A DNA stretch of 64,000 bases, from NCBI GenBank assembly GCA_942493055.1, contig OW818680.1, positions 5,580,001 to 5,644,000 of the forward strand, written 5' to 3'. The position numbers and the translations under genes are program-made. Source of the DNA: CAIZQW01 sp942493055. GTDB lineage: Bacteria; Verrucomicrobiota; Kiritimatiellia; RFP12; UBA1067. Shown in pieces: positions 40,469 to 48,506 of the stretch. Every line of letters starts with the position of its first letter. Position 1 is the first letter of the stretch. The notes beneath the pieces were generated by a model. The model did no database searches, was not told the origin of the DNA, and saw nothing but the letters and a program-made list of their open reading frames with translations.

Positions 40469-41758
40469 TTACAGATCCCGCGGGTCAGTGATGAAGCCCT
40501 TGATAGCTGTTGCTGCGGCGGTGTAAGGCGACGCCAGGTAAATCTGCGAGTCCTTCGAGCCCATACGGCCGATGAAGTTGCGGTTCGTTGTGCTCACCAC
40601 GACTTCGTTTCCGTGTGTGCGGCCAAAGGTGTCAATCGGTCCGCCCAGGCACGCTGCGCAGGAGGGCGGTGCAATCGGCTCGACGCCGGCTGCCTCGAAG
40701 ATCTCACGCAAGCTCTGGCCGTCGATCTTGGTGTCCACCAAGCCTTGCTCCACGTGACGTGTCGCCGGCACGATCAAGGTCTTGATCGCGACCTTGCGGC
40801 CCTTCAAGAGCTGCGCGGCCATGATGAAGTCTTCCAGCTTTCCGCCGGTGCAGGAGCCGATATAGACCTGTGTCACCTTGACATCGCGGCAGTCGCGAGC
40901 CAGGGCCTTGTTGTCCGGCAGGTGGGGCTTTGCGACCACGGGTTCAAGCTTGGAGACATCGTAACGATATTCCGCCTGCACCTGTGCGTCCGCATCGCTG
41001 TAGAGCGGTTCGTAGGGCTTCTTGGTGCGCGCGTTTACAAAGTCAAAGGTCTTCTGGTCAGGGGCGATGATGCCGTTCTTTGCGCCGGCTTCGACAGCCA
41101 TGTTGCAGATGGTGCAACGCTCTTCAATGCTCAGCGACTCGATGGCAGACCCTGTGAATTCCATTGCGCAATAGGTTGCGCCGTCCACACCGATGTCTCC
41201 GATGATGTGAAGGATCAGATCCTTGGCCGACAGATAAGCCGGCATCTTTCCATCCAGTACGAAGCGGATCGTCGGCGGGACCTTGAGCAGCAGTTTGCCT
41301 GCGCCCATGATGAAGCCGGCATCCGTGTTGCCGATACCGGTTGAAAAGGCGCCCAGCGCGCCATGCGTGCAGGTGTGCGAGTCTGTTCCGAAGATCGTCT
41401 CGCCTGGACGGACATGGCCGAGTTCAGGCAAGGCGACATGACAGACGCCGCAGTAACTCGGGGTACCCGGGTCATAGAAATAGGGGAGGTGCTGTTCCTT
41501 CACAAACGCGCGGAGCGTATCGATGTTGCGATGCGCCTTGACGTCTGCTGTATAAATATAATGGTCGGGCAGGATGACAATCTTCTCGGGGTCGAAGACT
41601 TTGGCGTCCTTGCCGAATTCCTGTTGGAAGATGCCGATGGTCCCTGGCCCGCAGACATCATGTGTGAGGAGGATACCCGCATTGACCCAGATGTTGTCGC
41701 CGGGCTGCACAATCGAGGCACCGGATTCCCGGGCTAGAATTTTTTCAGTGATGGTCAT
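40469..41758 (-). CDS. leuC: 3-isopropylmalate / citramalate dehydratase, large subunit
   Basis: 429 residues with the aconitase-type [4Fe-4S] ligands in CTGGKLEDF and CAACLGGPIDTFG. The substrate-binding motifs FGTDSHTCTHGALGAFSTGIGNTD and PPTIRFVLDGKMPAYLSAKDL are present. This is the shorter LeuC/HacA-like branch, matching the short LeuD encoded next. Together with cimA at 34.3 kb it supports leucine and citramalate-route isoleucine synthesis. It precedes leuD on the minus strand. Its upstream neighbour on the same strand is a hypothetical gene 39 bases away. Confidence 0.95.
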   Translation of the reverse strand: MTITEKILARESGASIVQPGDNIWVNAGILLTHDVCGPGTIGIFQQEFGKDAKVFDPEKIVILPDHYIYTADVKAHRNIDTLRAFVKEQHLPYFYDPGTPSYCGVCHVALPELGHVRPGETIFGTDSHTCTHGALGAFSTGIGNTDAGFIMGAGKLLLKVPPTIRFVLDGKMPAYLSAKDLILHIIGDIGVDGATYCAMEFTGSAIESLSIEERCTICNMAVEAGAKNGIIAPDQKTFDFVNARTKKPYEPLYSDADAQVQAEYRYDVSKLEPVVAKPHLPDNKALARDCRDVKVTQVYIGSCTGGKLEDFIMAAQLLKGRKVAIKTLIVPATRHVEQGLVDTKIDGQSLREIFEAAGVEPIAPPSCAACLGGPIDTFGRTHGNEVVVSTTNRNFIGRMGSKDSQIYLASPYTAAATAIKGFITDPRDL

Positions 41759-41797
41759 TATTGTTCTCCAGAGGGCAACCGCACAGGGTTGCCGGTT

Positions 41798-42496
41798 CTA
41801 TCCACGTTTTACGAGGCTAAAAAATCGGTCCTGGTATTGTTCGAATACGCCGTGATCCTGCAAGAATTTGCCAAGGGACTTCACAAGGCTTGCATCGCGT
41901 GCGGCTGCGTGAAAGCCTTTTTCAATCTCATCGCGGATGCCCATGGGAATGCCGTCCTTCAACTCAAACATGCGGTGATCCTCTAATTCCCGGATGTTCA
42001 GCGGGGCAGAGGCGTGCATGACCAGCCAGAAGAGGCGGATCAAACAGACATCCCACGGCGCATCCACGCCCTTGACAACAGCTGAGAAGGGGTCGTTTTT
42101 TGCAGCGACCTCGTTTCTGACGCGCTCCAGGACGGCCACCATATTGTCCGTGACGATCTGCTCGCTGAACGTGTCCTGCTTCAAGGAATATCCATACTGC
42201 AGAATCCGGACATTGTCCTCATTCTCGCGCAGCCAGTCGATATACCGCGCCGCCTCCTCGCCAAAACCTTTCAGTTCGGTTTCAGCATAAGCGGAGGGTG
42301 TGATAATCTGTGGCCGGGATGCCTGCATACGTCCTTCGCGGATGCGAACCTTGCTCGGATCATCCATCAACTCGGAAACGAGCGTATAGTTGATCATCGT
42401 ATTCCCGAACGTTTCCAGATGACGTTTGGGGGGCAGTATAATTTCCGTGTTATGCACGGCATACCAAAAATCAAATTGTGTGGGCTTCTTGCTCAT
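41798..42496 (-). CDS. Conserved-looking hypothetical protein
   Basis: 232 residues from the ATG at 42496 (MSKKPTQFDFWYAVHNTEI). It has no signal peptide or membrane segment and no cysteine-rich motif; it is a mixed alpha/beta cytoplasmic protein. Distinct stretches include PPKRHLETFGNTMINYTLVSE and DAPWDVCLIRLFWLVMHASAP. I do not recognise the family. It is upstream of and codirectional with leuC, and divergent from metXW across a 178-base region that contains the metXW promoter. Confidence 0.6.
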   Translation of the reverse strand: MSKKPTQFDFWYAVHNTEIILPPKRHLETFGNTMINYTLVSELMDDPSKVRIREGRMQASRPQIITPSAYAETELKGFGEEAARYIDWLRENEDNVRILQYGYSLKQDTFSEQIVTDNMVAVLERVRNEVAAKNDPFSAVVKGVDAPWDVCLIRLFWLVMHASAPLNIRELEDHRMFELKDGIPMGIRDEIEKGFHAAARDASLVKSLGKFLQDHGVFEQYQDRFFSLVKRG

Positions 42497-42506
42497 GTGA
42501 ATTGTG

Positions 42507-42674
42507 TATAATAGCACAAAAGGTGTGGGGTTGTCACGAGGGTGATTTTTTATTTTTCAAAAAAAACAAAAAAATCAGGGTTTGCGTCTTGGGGGGCAGG
42601 AATGATAAACTAGTAACTCATTTTTTTTTTGCAGATGGCCGTGATGGGCCGGTTCACCTATTAAAGACACTGAC
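42507..42674 (+). promoter_or_regulatory. metXW promoter -10 and long leader
   Basis: A perfect TATAAT at 42507-42512 (weak -35) is followed by about 155 untranslated bases. These contain an A/T-rich hairpin (GATTTTTT paired with AAAAAATC, about 42541-42574) and a T-run at 42619-42629. A regulatory leader is plausible for a methionine gene, but I could not match any SAM-riboswitch core. Confidence 0.4.
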
Positions 42675-44474
42675 ATGACATTTGAGAAGACAGTTGGAGT
42701 TGTTTTTCCGCAGTCATTGACGCTGACATTGCCCCCTGAAGGGTTTAAACTTGAAAAGGGCGGGGTGTTGCACTCAATTACCGTGGCGTATGAGCGTTGT
42801 GGTCTCTTGACGGACGACAACAGCAATGTGATTTTTGTCTGCCATGCTCTGACCGGCGATGCGCATGTGGCAGGGATACGCCCGGGTGAAGCCGAGCCGG
42901 ATGGCTGGTGGGAGGGGATGATCGGCTCCGGCAAGGGCATTGATACAGACCGGTATCAGGTGATCTGCGCCAATATCCTTGGCGGATGCAAAGGCACGAC
43001 TGGGCCGGGCTCGCTTTCTCCGGTGACCGGTAAGCCGTATGGCTCGGACTTTCCTAAAATGACGGTGGGCGATATTGTTGAGGTGCATCGCCTCTTGTTG
43101 CGGCAGTTGGGCATTACGCGTCTAGCCGGCATCATCGGTGGCAGCTTCGGCGGGATGCAGGTGATGGAGTGGGCGGTCCGCTATTCGAATGAGGTGGACC
43201 GGGCCATGGTGATTGCCTCTGCAGCCAGTCTCAACTCACAGGCGCTGGCCTTTGACATTGTCGGACGCCATGCCATTACAGATGATCCGAACTGGAACAA
43301 GGGCGATTACTACGAGAACGAGCAGCAACCCCACAGCGGCCTATCGAGCGCGCGTAAATTGGCGCACATCACCTACCTGTCCCAGGGATTGATGGATGAG
43401 AAGTTTGGCCGTGAAAAACGGTCGGACTGGCTCGTGGCAGGCGACGAGTTCAAGCAGAAGCGGGATGAAATATTCAGGACCTATTTTCAGGTCGAAAGTT
43501 ATCTTCAGCATCAGGGCGAGAAGTTCATTCGCCGCTTTGATGCGAATTCCTACTTGCATATCACCCTGGCCATGGACGAGTATGACATGGCGGAGCAATA
43601 TGGCTCGCTGGAAAAGGCCTTTGAGAAGCTTGCATCGCGCGTCCTGGTCGTCTCCCTGAGCGGGGACTGGCTCTTTATGCCGTGCCAGTCTGAAGAGATT
43701 GTCACCGCGCTGGTTAAACAGCACAAGCGCGTCTCCTACTGTCATCTGGATACCGATGCGGGCCACGACGCTTTCTTGACGCATATCAGCGATTTGAAGC
43801 GCATCATTCACGCGTTCCTGGCCTCGCCGGAGGAGATGGCGCAACGCGCGACACCGCAGAAAAGCCAGTCGGATCATTACCAGCAGGTCGTCGAACTGAT
43901 CCCGCAAGAGGGACGTGTCTTGGACTTAGGTTGTGGCGATGGCTCGTTGCTGACGATTTTGAAAGAGCGCCGGAACGTGAGTGGAAACGGTGTGGAGATT
44001 AATGTCGAGGACGTGATCCATGCCATCGGGACCGGGTGCGACGTGATTCTGGAAGATGTCGATGACGGGCTCGCTATCATCCCCGATGACAGTTATGATC
44101 GCGTGATCCTCAGTGAAACATTGCAAACCATAAAGCGTCCCAGGGAGCTGATTCAGCAGATTTTACGTGTTGCGCGCGAAGCGGTCATCACCTTTCCGAA
44201 TTTTGCCTGCATGGATGTCCGCTTCCAACTGTTATTCGGCGGGCGCATGCCCAAGGGCAAGCAGATCCCGTATGAGTGGTACAATACGCCGAATATTCAT
44301 TTGTTCACGCTCAAGGACTTTATGGCCTTGTGTGAAGAAGAGGGCATCATTGTCCAGGACGTGATATGCCAGGCAAACTCATCAATCGGGCGAGCCCTGA
44401 TTGGGTTGGGGTTCAGCAATTTGGGGGCGTCAAAGGTTATTGCCCGTGTCAAACGAAAATCATCGGTTAAGTGA
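42675..44474 (+). CDS. metX: Homoserine O-acetyltransferase MetX fused to MetW
   Basis: 599 residues in two parts. Residues about 1-375 are MetX, an alpha/beta-hydrolase that transfers acetyl (or succinyl) from CoA to homoserine. The nucleophile S157 is in GGSFGGMQ, with D331 (SGDWLF) and H364 (DAGHDAF) completing the triad. Residues about 395-595 are MetW, a SAM-methyltransferase-fold protein (VLDLGCGDGSLL, SETLQTIKRP, EWYNTPNIHLFT). In proteobacteria metX and metW are adjacent separate genes and MetW is needed for activity. Here they are one chain with no stop or frameshift. cysE follows 15 bases later. Confidence 0.94.
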   Translation: MTFEKTVGVVFPQSLTLTLPPEGFKLEKGGVLHSITVAYERCGLLTDDNSNVIFVCHALTGDAHVAGIRPGEAEPDGWWEGMIGSGKGIDTDRYQVICANILGGCKGTTGPGSLSPVTGKPYGSDFPKMTVGDIVEVHRLLLRQLGITRLAGIIGGSFGGMQVMEWAVRYSNEVDRAMVIASAASLNSQALAFDIVGRHAITDDPNWNKGDYYENEQQPHSGLSSARKLAHITYLSQGLMDEKFGREKRSDWLVAGDEFKQKRDEIFRTYFQVESYLQHQGEKFIRRFDANSYLHITLAMDEYDMAEQYGSLEKAFEKLASRVLVVSLSGDWLFMPCQSEEIVTALVKQHKRVSYCHLDTDAGHDAFLTHISDLKRIIHAFLASPEEMAQRATPQKSQSDHYQQVVELIPQEGRVLDLGCGDGSLLTILKERRNVSGNGVEINVEDVIHAIGTGCDVILEDVDDGLAIIPDDSYDRVILSETLQTIKRPRELIQQILRVAREAVITFPNFACMDVRFQLLFGGRMPKGKQIPYEWYNTPNIHLFTLKDFMALCEEEGIIVQDVICQANSSIGRALIGLGFSNLGASKVIARVKRKSSVK

Positions 44475-44489
44475 AGGTCGAGGTGCACT

Positions 44490-45398
44490 ATGAATAGTTG
44501 GCTGGTTACAAATTTAGAGAACGTGGCAATCGCATTATCGCCGTGTTGCGGATGCACGGTCGCAAATACAGAGCGGGATGTGAACTTGCCCGGGACTGCC
44601 GCCGTGATTGACGTCCTGGAGAAACTCTTGGCCGTGCTCTATCCGGGCTGCCATGGGACTGGCCCTGTTTCGCATGAAAGTTGCCACCATCACTTGAAGG
44701 AGACGCTTCAGGAGATTGTGGAAGAGCTGTATGATCAGACCCACAGGTCGTTTGAGTACGCCTGCAATAAGGTGAAATGCATCCAGTGCGGAGATTGCAA
44801 GGAGAAGGCACGTCAGTCTGTGACGGCGCTGATGGATGGGCTGCCAGGTATTCGCAATATGTTGCAGGAGGACATCCAGGCCGCGTATGAGGGGGATCCA
44901 GCGGCGCGTTCGACCATGGAAATCGTGATGAGCTACCCCGGGCTCTATGCCATTACCGTGCATCGTATTGCCCATCTGCTGTATCAACAGGGGGTTCATC
45001 TGATTCCGCGTGTCATGAGCGAGCATGCTCACTCCAGGACTGGGATTGATATTCATCCAGGGGCAACGATCGGCTCCGGCTTCTTCATTGACCATGGCAC
45101 AGGCGTGGTGATCGGCGAGACATGCCGAATTGGCAAGCGTGTCAAACTCTATCAGGGCGTGACGCTCGGCGCACTCAGCTTTGCAAAAGATGATACCGGC
45201 GCACTGGTCAAGGGGGTCAAGCGCCATCCGGATGTAGAAGATCGCGTCGTGATCTATGCAGGCGCGACGATTCTTGGCGGCGATACCATCATCGGACATG
45301 ATTCCGTGATCGGCGGTAACGTCTGGCTCATCCACTCCGTGCCGCCTGGCTCGAAAGTCTATAATCAGACGCCGAGCCCGGTGATTAAAAGCGTGTAG
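44490..45398 (+). CDS. cysE: Serine O-acetyltransferase (EpsC/SrpH type)
   Basis: 302 residues. The N-terminal helical domain (about 1-175) has an unusual cysteine-rich stretch, CIQCGDCKEKA near residues 91-101, and CCGC near the start. The C-terminal left-handed beta-helix of hexapeptide repeats (about 185-295) carries the catalytic region IDIHPGATIGSGFFIDHGTG and VVIGETCRIGKRVKLYQGVT. It acetylates serine for cysteine synthesis. The longer N-terminus is that of the SrpH/EpsC-type enzymes. With metXW it forms a sulfur amino acid operon. Confidence 0.92.
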   Translation: MNSWLVTNLENVAIALSPCCGCTVANTERDVNLPGTAAVIDVLEKLLAVLYPGCHGTGPVSHESCHHHLKETLQEIVEELYDQTHRSFEYACNKVKCIQCGDCKEKARQSVTALMDGLPGIRNMLQEDIQAAYEGDPAARSTMEIVMSYPGLYAITVHRIAHLLYQQGVHLIPRVMSEHAHSRTGIDIHPGATIGSGFFIDHGTGVVIGETCRIGKRVKLYQGVTLGALSFAKDDTGALVKGVKRHPDVEDRVVIYAGATILGGDTIIGHDSVIGGNVWLIHSVPPGSKVYNQTPSPVIKSV

Positions 45399-45435
45399 GG
45401 CGTGTTTTTCTCGCAGAGGCGCAGAGGACATTCCA

Positions 45436-45487
45436 TACTTAATCTCATTACTTAATCTCATTACTTAATCTCGCTACTTAATCTATG
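45436..45487. repeat. 13-bp tandem repeat array (TACTTAATCTCAT)
   Basis: Four units at 45436, 45449, 45462 and 45475, the last two with changed final bases. Inverted words (GAAGTAATGAGAC) follow at about 45508. It lies between cysE and an AT-rich hypothetical gene. The period is the same as that of the array at 16.05 kb, with an unrelated sequence. Confidence 0.85.
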
Positions 45488-45604
45488 TGAGACAAAGTAA
45501 AGAGATGAAGTAATGAGACGAAGAGAAGATCTCTGGATAATCAATATCCAACATGATGTCCCTACTGGGTTTAAACTGCCAGATTCATTAAAATATAGGT
45601 TTTT

Positions 45605-46075
45605 ATGAAATTGCGTTCTAAAATGTTGAAATACATTGTGTTGATCGTAACGATTCTGGCAGCAGTTTCAGTATTATACATTGGAATGGATCAGTCCACC
45701 CAATGCAGCAGTGCTTATCATAGGATAGCGGATCTTAATTGCCAGTTAATGTCATTAAGCGGCAGACGCGTCAGTCAAAAGCAGCTAGACATGATCAAGC
45801 AAGAAATATCAAAATTGCAGCTTCATACCGCGATTACAGCAGCTGACTTCTGTAGTTTGTTGCAGGTTGAAAGTAAAAAGAATCTATTGATTATACGGAA
45901 AATGACGATTGTATTGGACAAAGTTGAAGTTTATGACAAAATGATTTATATTCATTACACTGTACGTGAGGGGCCTTTCAGGTACAGCAGACCTTCTTTT
46001 CGGAAATATGAACTTTTCACTTATGGACAAGCACATGAAGAAGGATATATACGGATTATTGCCGAAGGGGTATAG
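45605..46075 (+). CDS. Hypothetical AT-rich membrane-anchored protein
   Basis: 156 residues with an N-terminal transmembrane segment (YIVLIVTILAAVSVLYIGM), a helical region (LDMIKQEISKLQLH) and a beta-rich C-terminal part (IVLDKVEVYDKMIYIHYTV). No family is recognised. The ribosome site is weak (TAGG). It is more AT-rich than the surrounding metabolic genes and is flanked by short arrays and a REP-like unit, like the hypothetical gene at 37.4 kb. It may encode a simple envelope protein with one membrane anchor. Confidence 0.55.
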   Translation: MKLRSKMLKYIVLIVTILAAVSVLYIGMDQSTQCSSAYHRIADLNCQLMSLSGRRVSQKQLDMIKQEISKLQLHTAITAADFCSLLQVESKKNLLIIRKMTIVLDKVEVYDKMIYIHYTVREGPFRYSRPSFRKYELFTYGQAHEEGYIRIIAEGV

Positions 46076-46173
46076 GAAAGCTGATGATACTGGGGAAGGT
46101 CTAAAGTTTGAGCCGACTACCCGCTTCGTACGGGGCAACTATCTGTGTGAAAAACGTGCCACGTTGAAGGCAA

Positions 46174-46226
46174 TAAAAGCGGTGCCGCGCGCGTCTTCCG
46201 ACGCTGCTTGTCACCGCACTCCAAAA
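46174..46226. repeat. REP-like element, copy 3 (inverted)
   Basis: AAAAGCGGTGCCGC ... GCTTGTCACCGCACTCCAAAA, the inverse of the unit at 15520-15576, with a GC-rich middle of its own. It lies in the 276-base gap before the thioredoxin-like gene. Confidence 0.82.
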
Positions 46227-46288
46227 AGTCCTCGCCATATCTCGGGTTTCCGTGCTTTTCCGTGTTTTCCGTGGGCAAAAACAATTTG

Positions 46289-46323
46289 AACGCTTAACGC
46301 TCAACGCCCAACGCTTAACGCTT
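46289..46323. repeat. 7-bp tandem array (AACGCTT)
   Basis: Five 7-bp units: AACGCTT, AACGCTC, AACGCCC, AACGCTT, AACGCTT. It lies 28 bases beyond the stop of the convergent thioredoxin-like gene. Confidence 0.75.
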
Positions 46324-46351
46324 AATTTAAAACGCCTGCACGGTATCAGCG

Positions 46352-46858
46352 TCACTTTTCAGCCTTTTTCCGTGCCGCCTGGGCGGCTTTTAGCTGGGCT
46401 TCCTCCTCGGCCTGTTTCTTCTGCTTTTCAATCCACTCTTTTTCCGCCTCAAGTGCCTTCTTGATGAACTCCTGATAGTCTTCGGGGGTGCCGAAGCCGG
46501 TGCGTGGCTCGCCGAAGGCAATGCCTTTTCCGTTTACGACGCCGACGAAGGGAAGGATATTGCCCATGACGGGGAAGTACGAGAAGAAGTAGTTCTGGTG
46601 GTCATAGTTATCAATGTCGAGTTTGAGATAGATGAATTTGCTTTCGTCAAGTTTCAACTCGCCCTTCTTGATGTAGTTGTAAAACTTGATGCAGTTGCCG
46701 CAGGCTTCCCGTCCGATGGAGACGAAGAGGAGTTTGTTGGTCTTGGTAGCCTCTTCCATGTAAACCGGAAAATCCTTGTCGATATACTTTTCGGTTTCAA
46801 AAGCAACAAGCGAATGCGCTGTCGCAAGTACTAGTGTAAATACGATTAACAATTTCAT
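46352..46858 (-). CDS. Secreted thioredoxin-fold protein
   Basis: 168 residues from the ATG at 46858 with AAGGAG just upstream. A signal peptide (LLIVFTLVLATAHSLVA) is followed by a thioredoxin-like domain whose active site reads REACGNCIKF (CxxC as CGNC), with LKLDIDNYD and the cis-Pro region ILPFVGVV. The tail (about 130-168) is a Lys/Glu/Ala-rich helix. It is probably a periplasmic disulfide or thiol exchange protein; the reducing partner is unknown. It is the last gene after ruvB on the minus strand, 62 bases away. Confidence 0.8.
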   Translation of the reverse strand: MKLLIVFTLVLATAHSLVAFETEKYIDKDFPVYMEEATKTNKLLFVSIGREACGNCIKFYNYIKKGELKLDESKFIYLKLDIDNYDHQNYFFSYFPVMGNILPFVGVVNGKGIAFGEPRTGFGTPEDYQEFIKKALEAEKEWIEKQKKQAEEEAQLKAAQAARKKAEK

Positions 46859-46875
46859 TTTCTTCTCCTTCGTCC

Positions 46876-46919
46876 ACTGGCCACTGATTACTGCCAACTG
46901 CTACTGCCTACTGCCCCCT
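46876..46919. repeat. Degenerate ACTGCC / ACTGATT short-word array
   Basis: Words CACTGGC, CACTGATT, ACTGCCA, ACTGCT, ACTGCCT and ACTGCC repeat at 6-8 base spacing between ruvB and the thioredoxin-like gene. They use the same vocabulary as the arrays at 16.05 and 37.85 kb. Confidence 0.6.
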
Positions 46920-46920
46920 G

Positions 46921-47937
46921 TCATAAGGGCAATTCGCCGACACGGGCAGGGGACGAGAGCCCGAGGCGCGTATAGCACGCTTGAGTCGCGACACGGCCTT
47001 TTGGTGTGCGCTCAAGATAGCCTTCCTGGATCAGGAAGGGCTCATAGACTTCCTCAATGGTGTCCGGCTCTTCACCGACGGAGACAGCGATGGTGCCGAG
47101 TCCGACAGGGCCGCCATTGAATTTGTGGACAAGGGTTTCCAGGATGCGGATATCCATCTCGTCGAGTCCGCGCGGATCGATCTCCAGCAGAGAGAGCGCC
47201 TCGGCTGCGACATCGCGCGTGATATGATTATTGGCCCGGACTTGTGCGAAGTCGCGCACCCGGCGCAGGAGATTGTTGGCAATGCGCGGCGTGCCCCGTG
47301 CGCGCGAGGCAATCTCGTGCGCGCCTTCCAGCTCAATGCTGACCTCCAGCTTTCCGGCGGAACGTTCGACAATCTTGCTGAGCTCATCCGCATGATAATA
47401 ATCCAGCCGGTTGGTGATGCCGAACCGTGAGCGCAAGGGCGAGGAGATGAGGCCGCTGCGGGTCGTTGCCCCGATCAGTGTAAAACGAGGCAGCTCAAGG
47501 CGTACGGAACGCGCGTTGGGCCCCTGGTCGATCATGATGTCGATGACAAAATCCTCCATCGCGGAATAGAGATACTCCTCGACCGTTCGCTGCAGGCGAT
47601 GGATTTCATCGATAAAGATAATGTCTCCTGGCGCGAGGCTGGTCAAGAGGCCTGCCAGGTCGCCGGGCTTGTCAATCACCGGCCCAGACGTTGTCTTAAC
47701 CTGCACGCCCATGGCTTCGCCGATGATAAAGGCCAGTGTTGTCTTGCCAAGCCCTGGAGGGCCGGAGAGCAGGACATGGTCAAGCGCCTCCTTACGTTGC
47801 CGGGCGGCCTCAACAGCAAGCAGCAGACGGTCACGAACCTTTTGTTGCCCCACAAAATCATCAAACCGAGTCGGCCTCAGGCGGTTGTCAAAAGATGGGT
47901 TGCGTTGATTGAAGACCTCTGTAGAGTGGGTTTGCAT
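46921..47937 (-). CDS. ruvB: Holliday junction branch-migration helicase RuvB
   Basis: A 338-residue AAA+ ATPase that drives branch migration with RuvA. Walker A is GPPGLGKTT, Walker B is IIFIDEIHRL, sensor 1 is LIGATTRSGLISSPLRSRFG. The C-terminal winged helix includes ARGTPRIANNLLRRVRDFAQ and the tail IQEGYLERTPKGRVAT. All motifs and the length are normal. ruvA and ruvC are not in the window. It lies 24 bases downstream of a cvpA-family gene on the same strand. Confidence 0.98.
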   Translation of the reverse strand: MQTHSTEVFNQRNPSFDNRLRPTRFDDFVGQQKVRDRLLLAVEAARQRKEALDHVLLSGPPGLGKTTLAFIIGEAMGVQVKTTSGPVIDKPGDLAGLLTSLAPGDIIFIDEIHRLQRTVEEYLYSAMEDFVIDIMIDQGPNARSVRLELPRFTLIGATTRSGLISSPLRSRFGITNRLDYYHADELSKIVERSAGKLEVSIELEGAHEIASRARGTPRIANNLLRRVRDFAQVRANNHITRDVAAEALSLLEIDPRGLDEMDIRILETLVHKFNGGPVGLGTIAVSVGEEPDTIEEVYEPFLIQEGYLERTPKGRVATQACYTRLGLSSPARVGELPL

Positions 47938-47961
47938 GTTTAAGGGATCGCGGCGGCGGGG

Positions 47962-48462
47962 CTAACGTTGGGTGACTTTTGAGATGATCGGATGCAGCAA
48001 CTTGACGGTTGCGGAATCCCTCAAGTAAGCGTGGGAGTCCCCTTTACCAGGATTGAACGTGCCGCAAACACAGAGGAAGGCGATCAACAGGATCGATTTC
48101 AAGACGCCAAAGAAGGTGCCCAGAATTTCATTGAAGGGCGTCGGAATAGTCATGCCGATCGAGTCCGTAAGTAGTTTGCGCAACACAAAGAAGATGGCGA
48201 TGGAGACGAACAAGGTGATGATGAAGGCCATAAAGTGGGCGGCACTGGGGTTCTTCTGTAGAAAGCTGAAGGACATGACCTCCTGCATGACAAAAGCAAA
48301 GCCAAAGAAAAAGAAGGCGGCCGTGATCAGCCAAGCCAAGACGGATCCTATTTCACCGGAGGCGCCTTGTCGAAAGCCGCGCACGACAAAGAAGATCATG
48401 ATGACGATCGCGACACTGTCGATGATGCCGAAATCTCTGATGACGCTAAAGATGCTGCTCAT
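47962..48462 (-). CDS. CvpA-family membrane protein
   Basis: 166 residues with four hydrophobic segments: about residues 13-28, 38-62, 76-96 and 118-138. The short FVVRGFRQGASGEIGSVLAW motif after the first helix is typical of CvpA (colicin V production protein). The family's biochemical role is unsettled; it has been linked to envelope integrity. It is located between the TPR lipoprotein gene and ruvB, all on the minus strand with short gaps. Confidence 0.88.
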   Translation of the reverse strand: MSSIFSVIRDFGIIDSVAIVIMIFFVVRGFRQGASGEIGSVLAWLITAAFFFFGFAFVMQEVMSFSFLQKNPSAAHFMAFIITLFVSIAIFFVLRKLLTDSIGMTIPTPFNEILGTFFGVLKSILLIAFLCVCGTFNPGKGDSHAYLRDSATVKLLHPIISKVTQR

Positions 48463-48506
48463 TTGTGAACACCTCCCGTTTTGATGACAAGCGCCCCGCT
48501 GGGGGT

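Noticed and set aside
40409..41344. Plus-strand open frame opposite leuC
   Set aside because: It is antisense to an enzyme with intact iron-sulfur motifs; composition-driven.
42513..42674. SAM-sensing riboswitch ahead of metXW
   Set aside because: The leader is long and structured, but none of the conserved cores that I know for SAM riboswitches could be placed.
44535..45461. Minus-strand open frame opposite cysE
   Set aside because: It is antisense to an acetyltransferase with clear hexapeptide repeats; no independent evidence.
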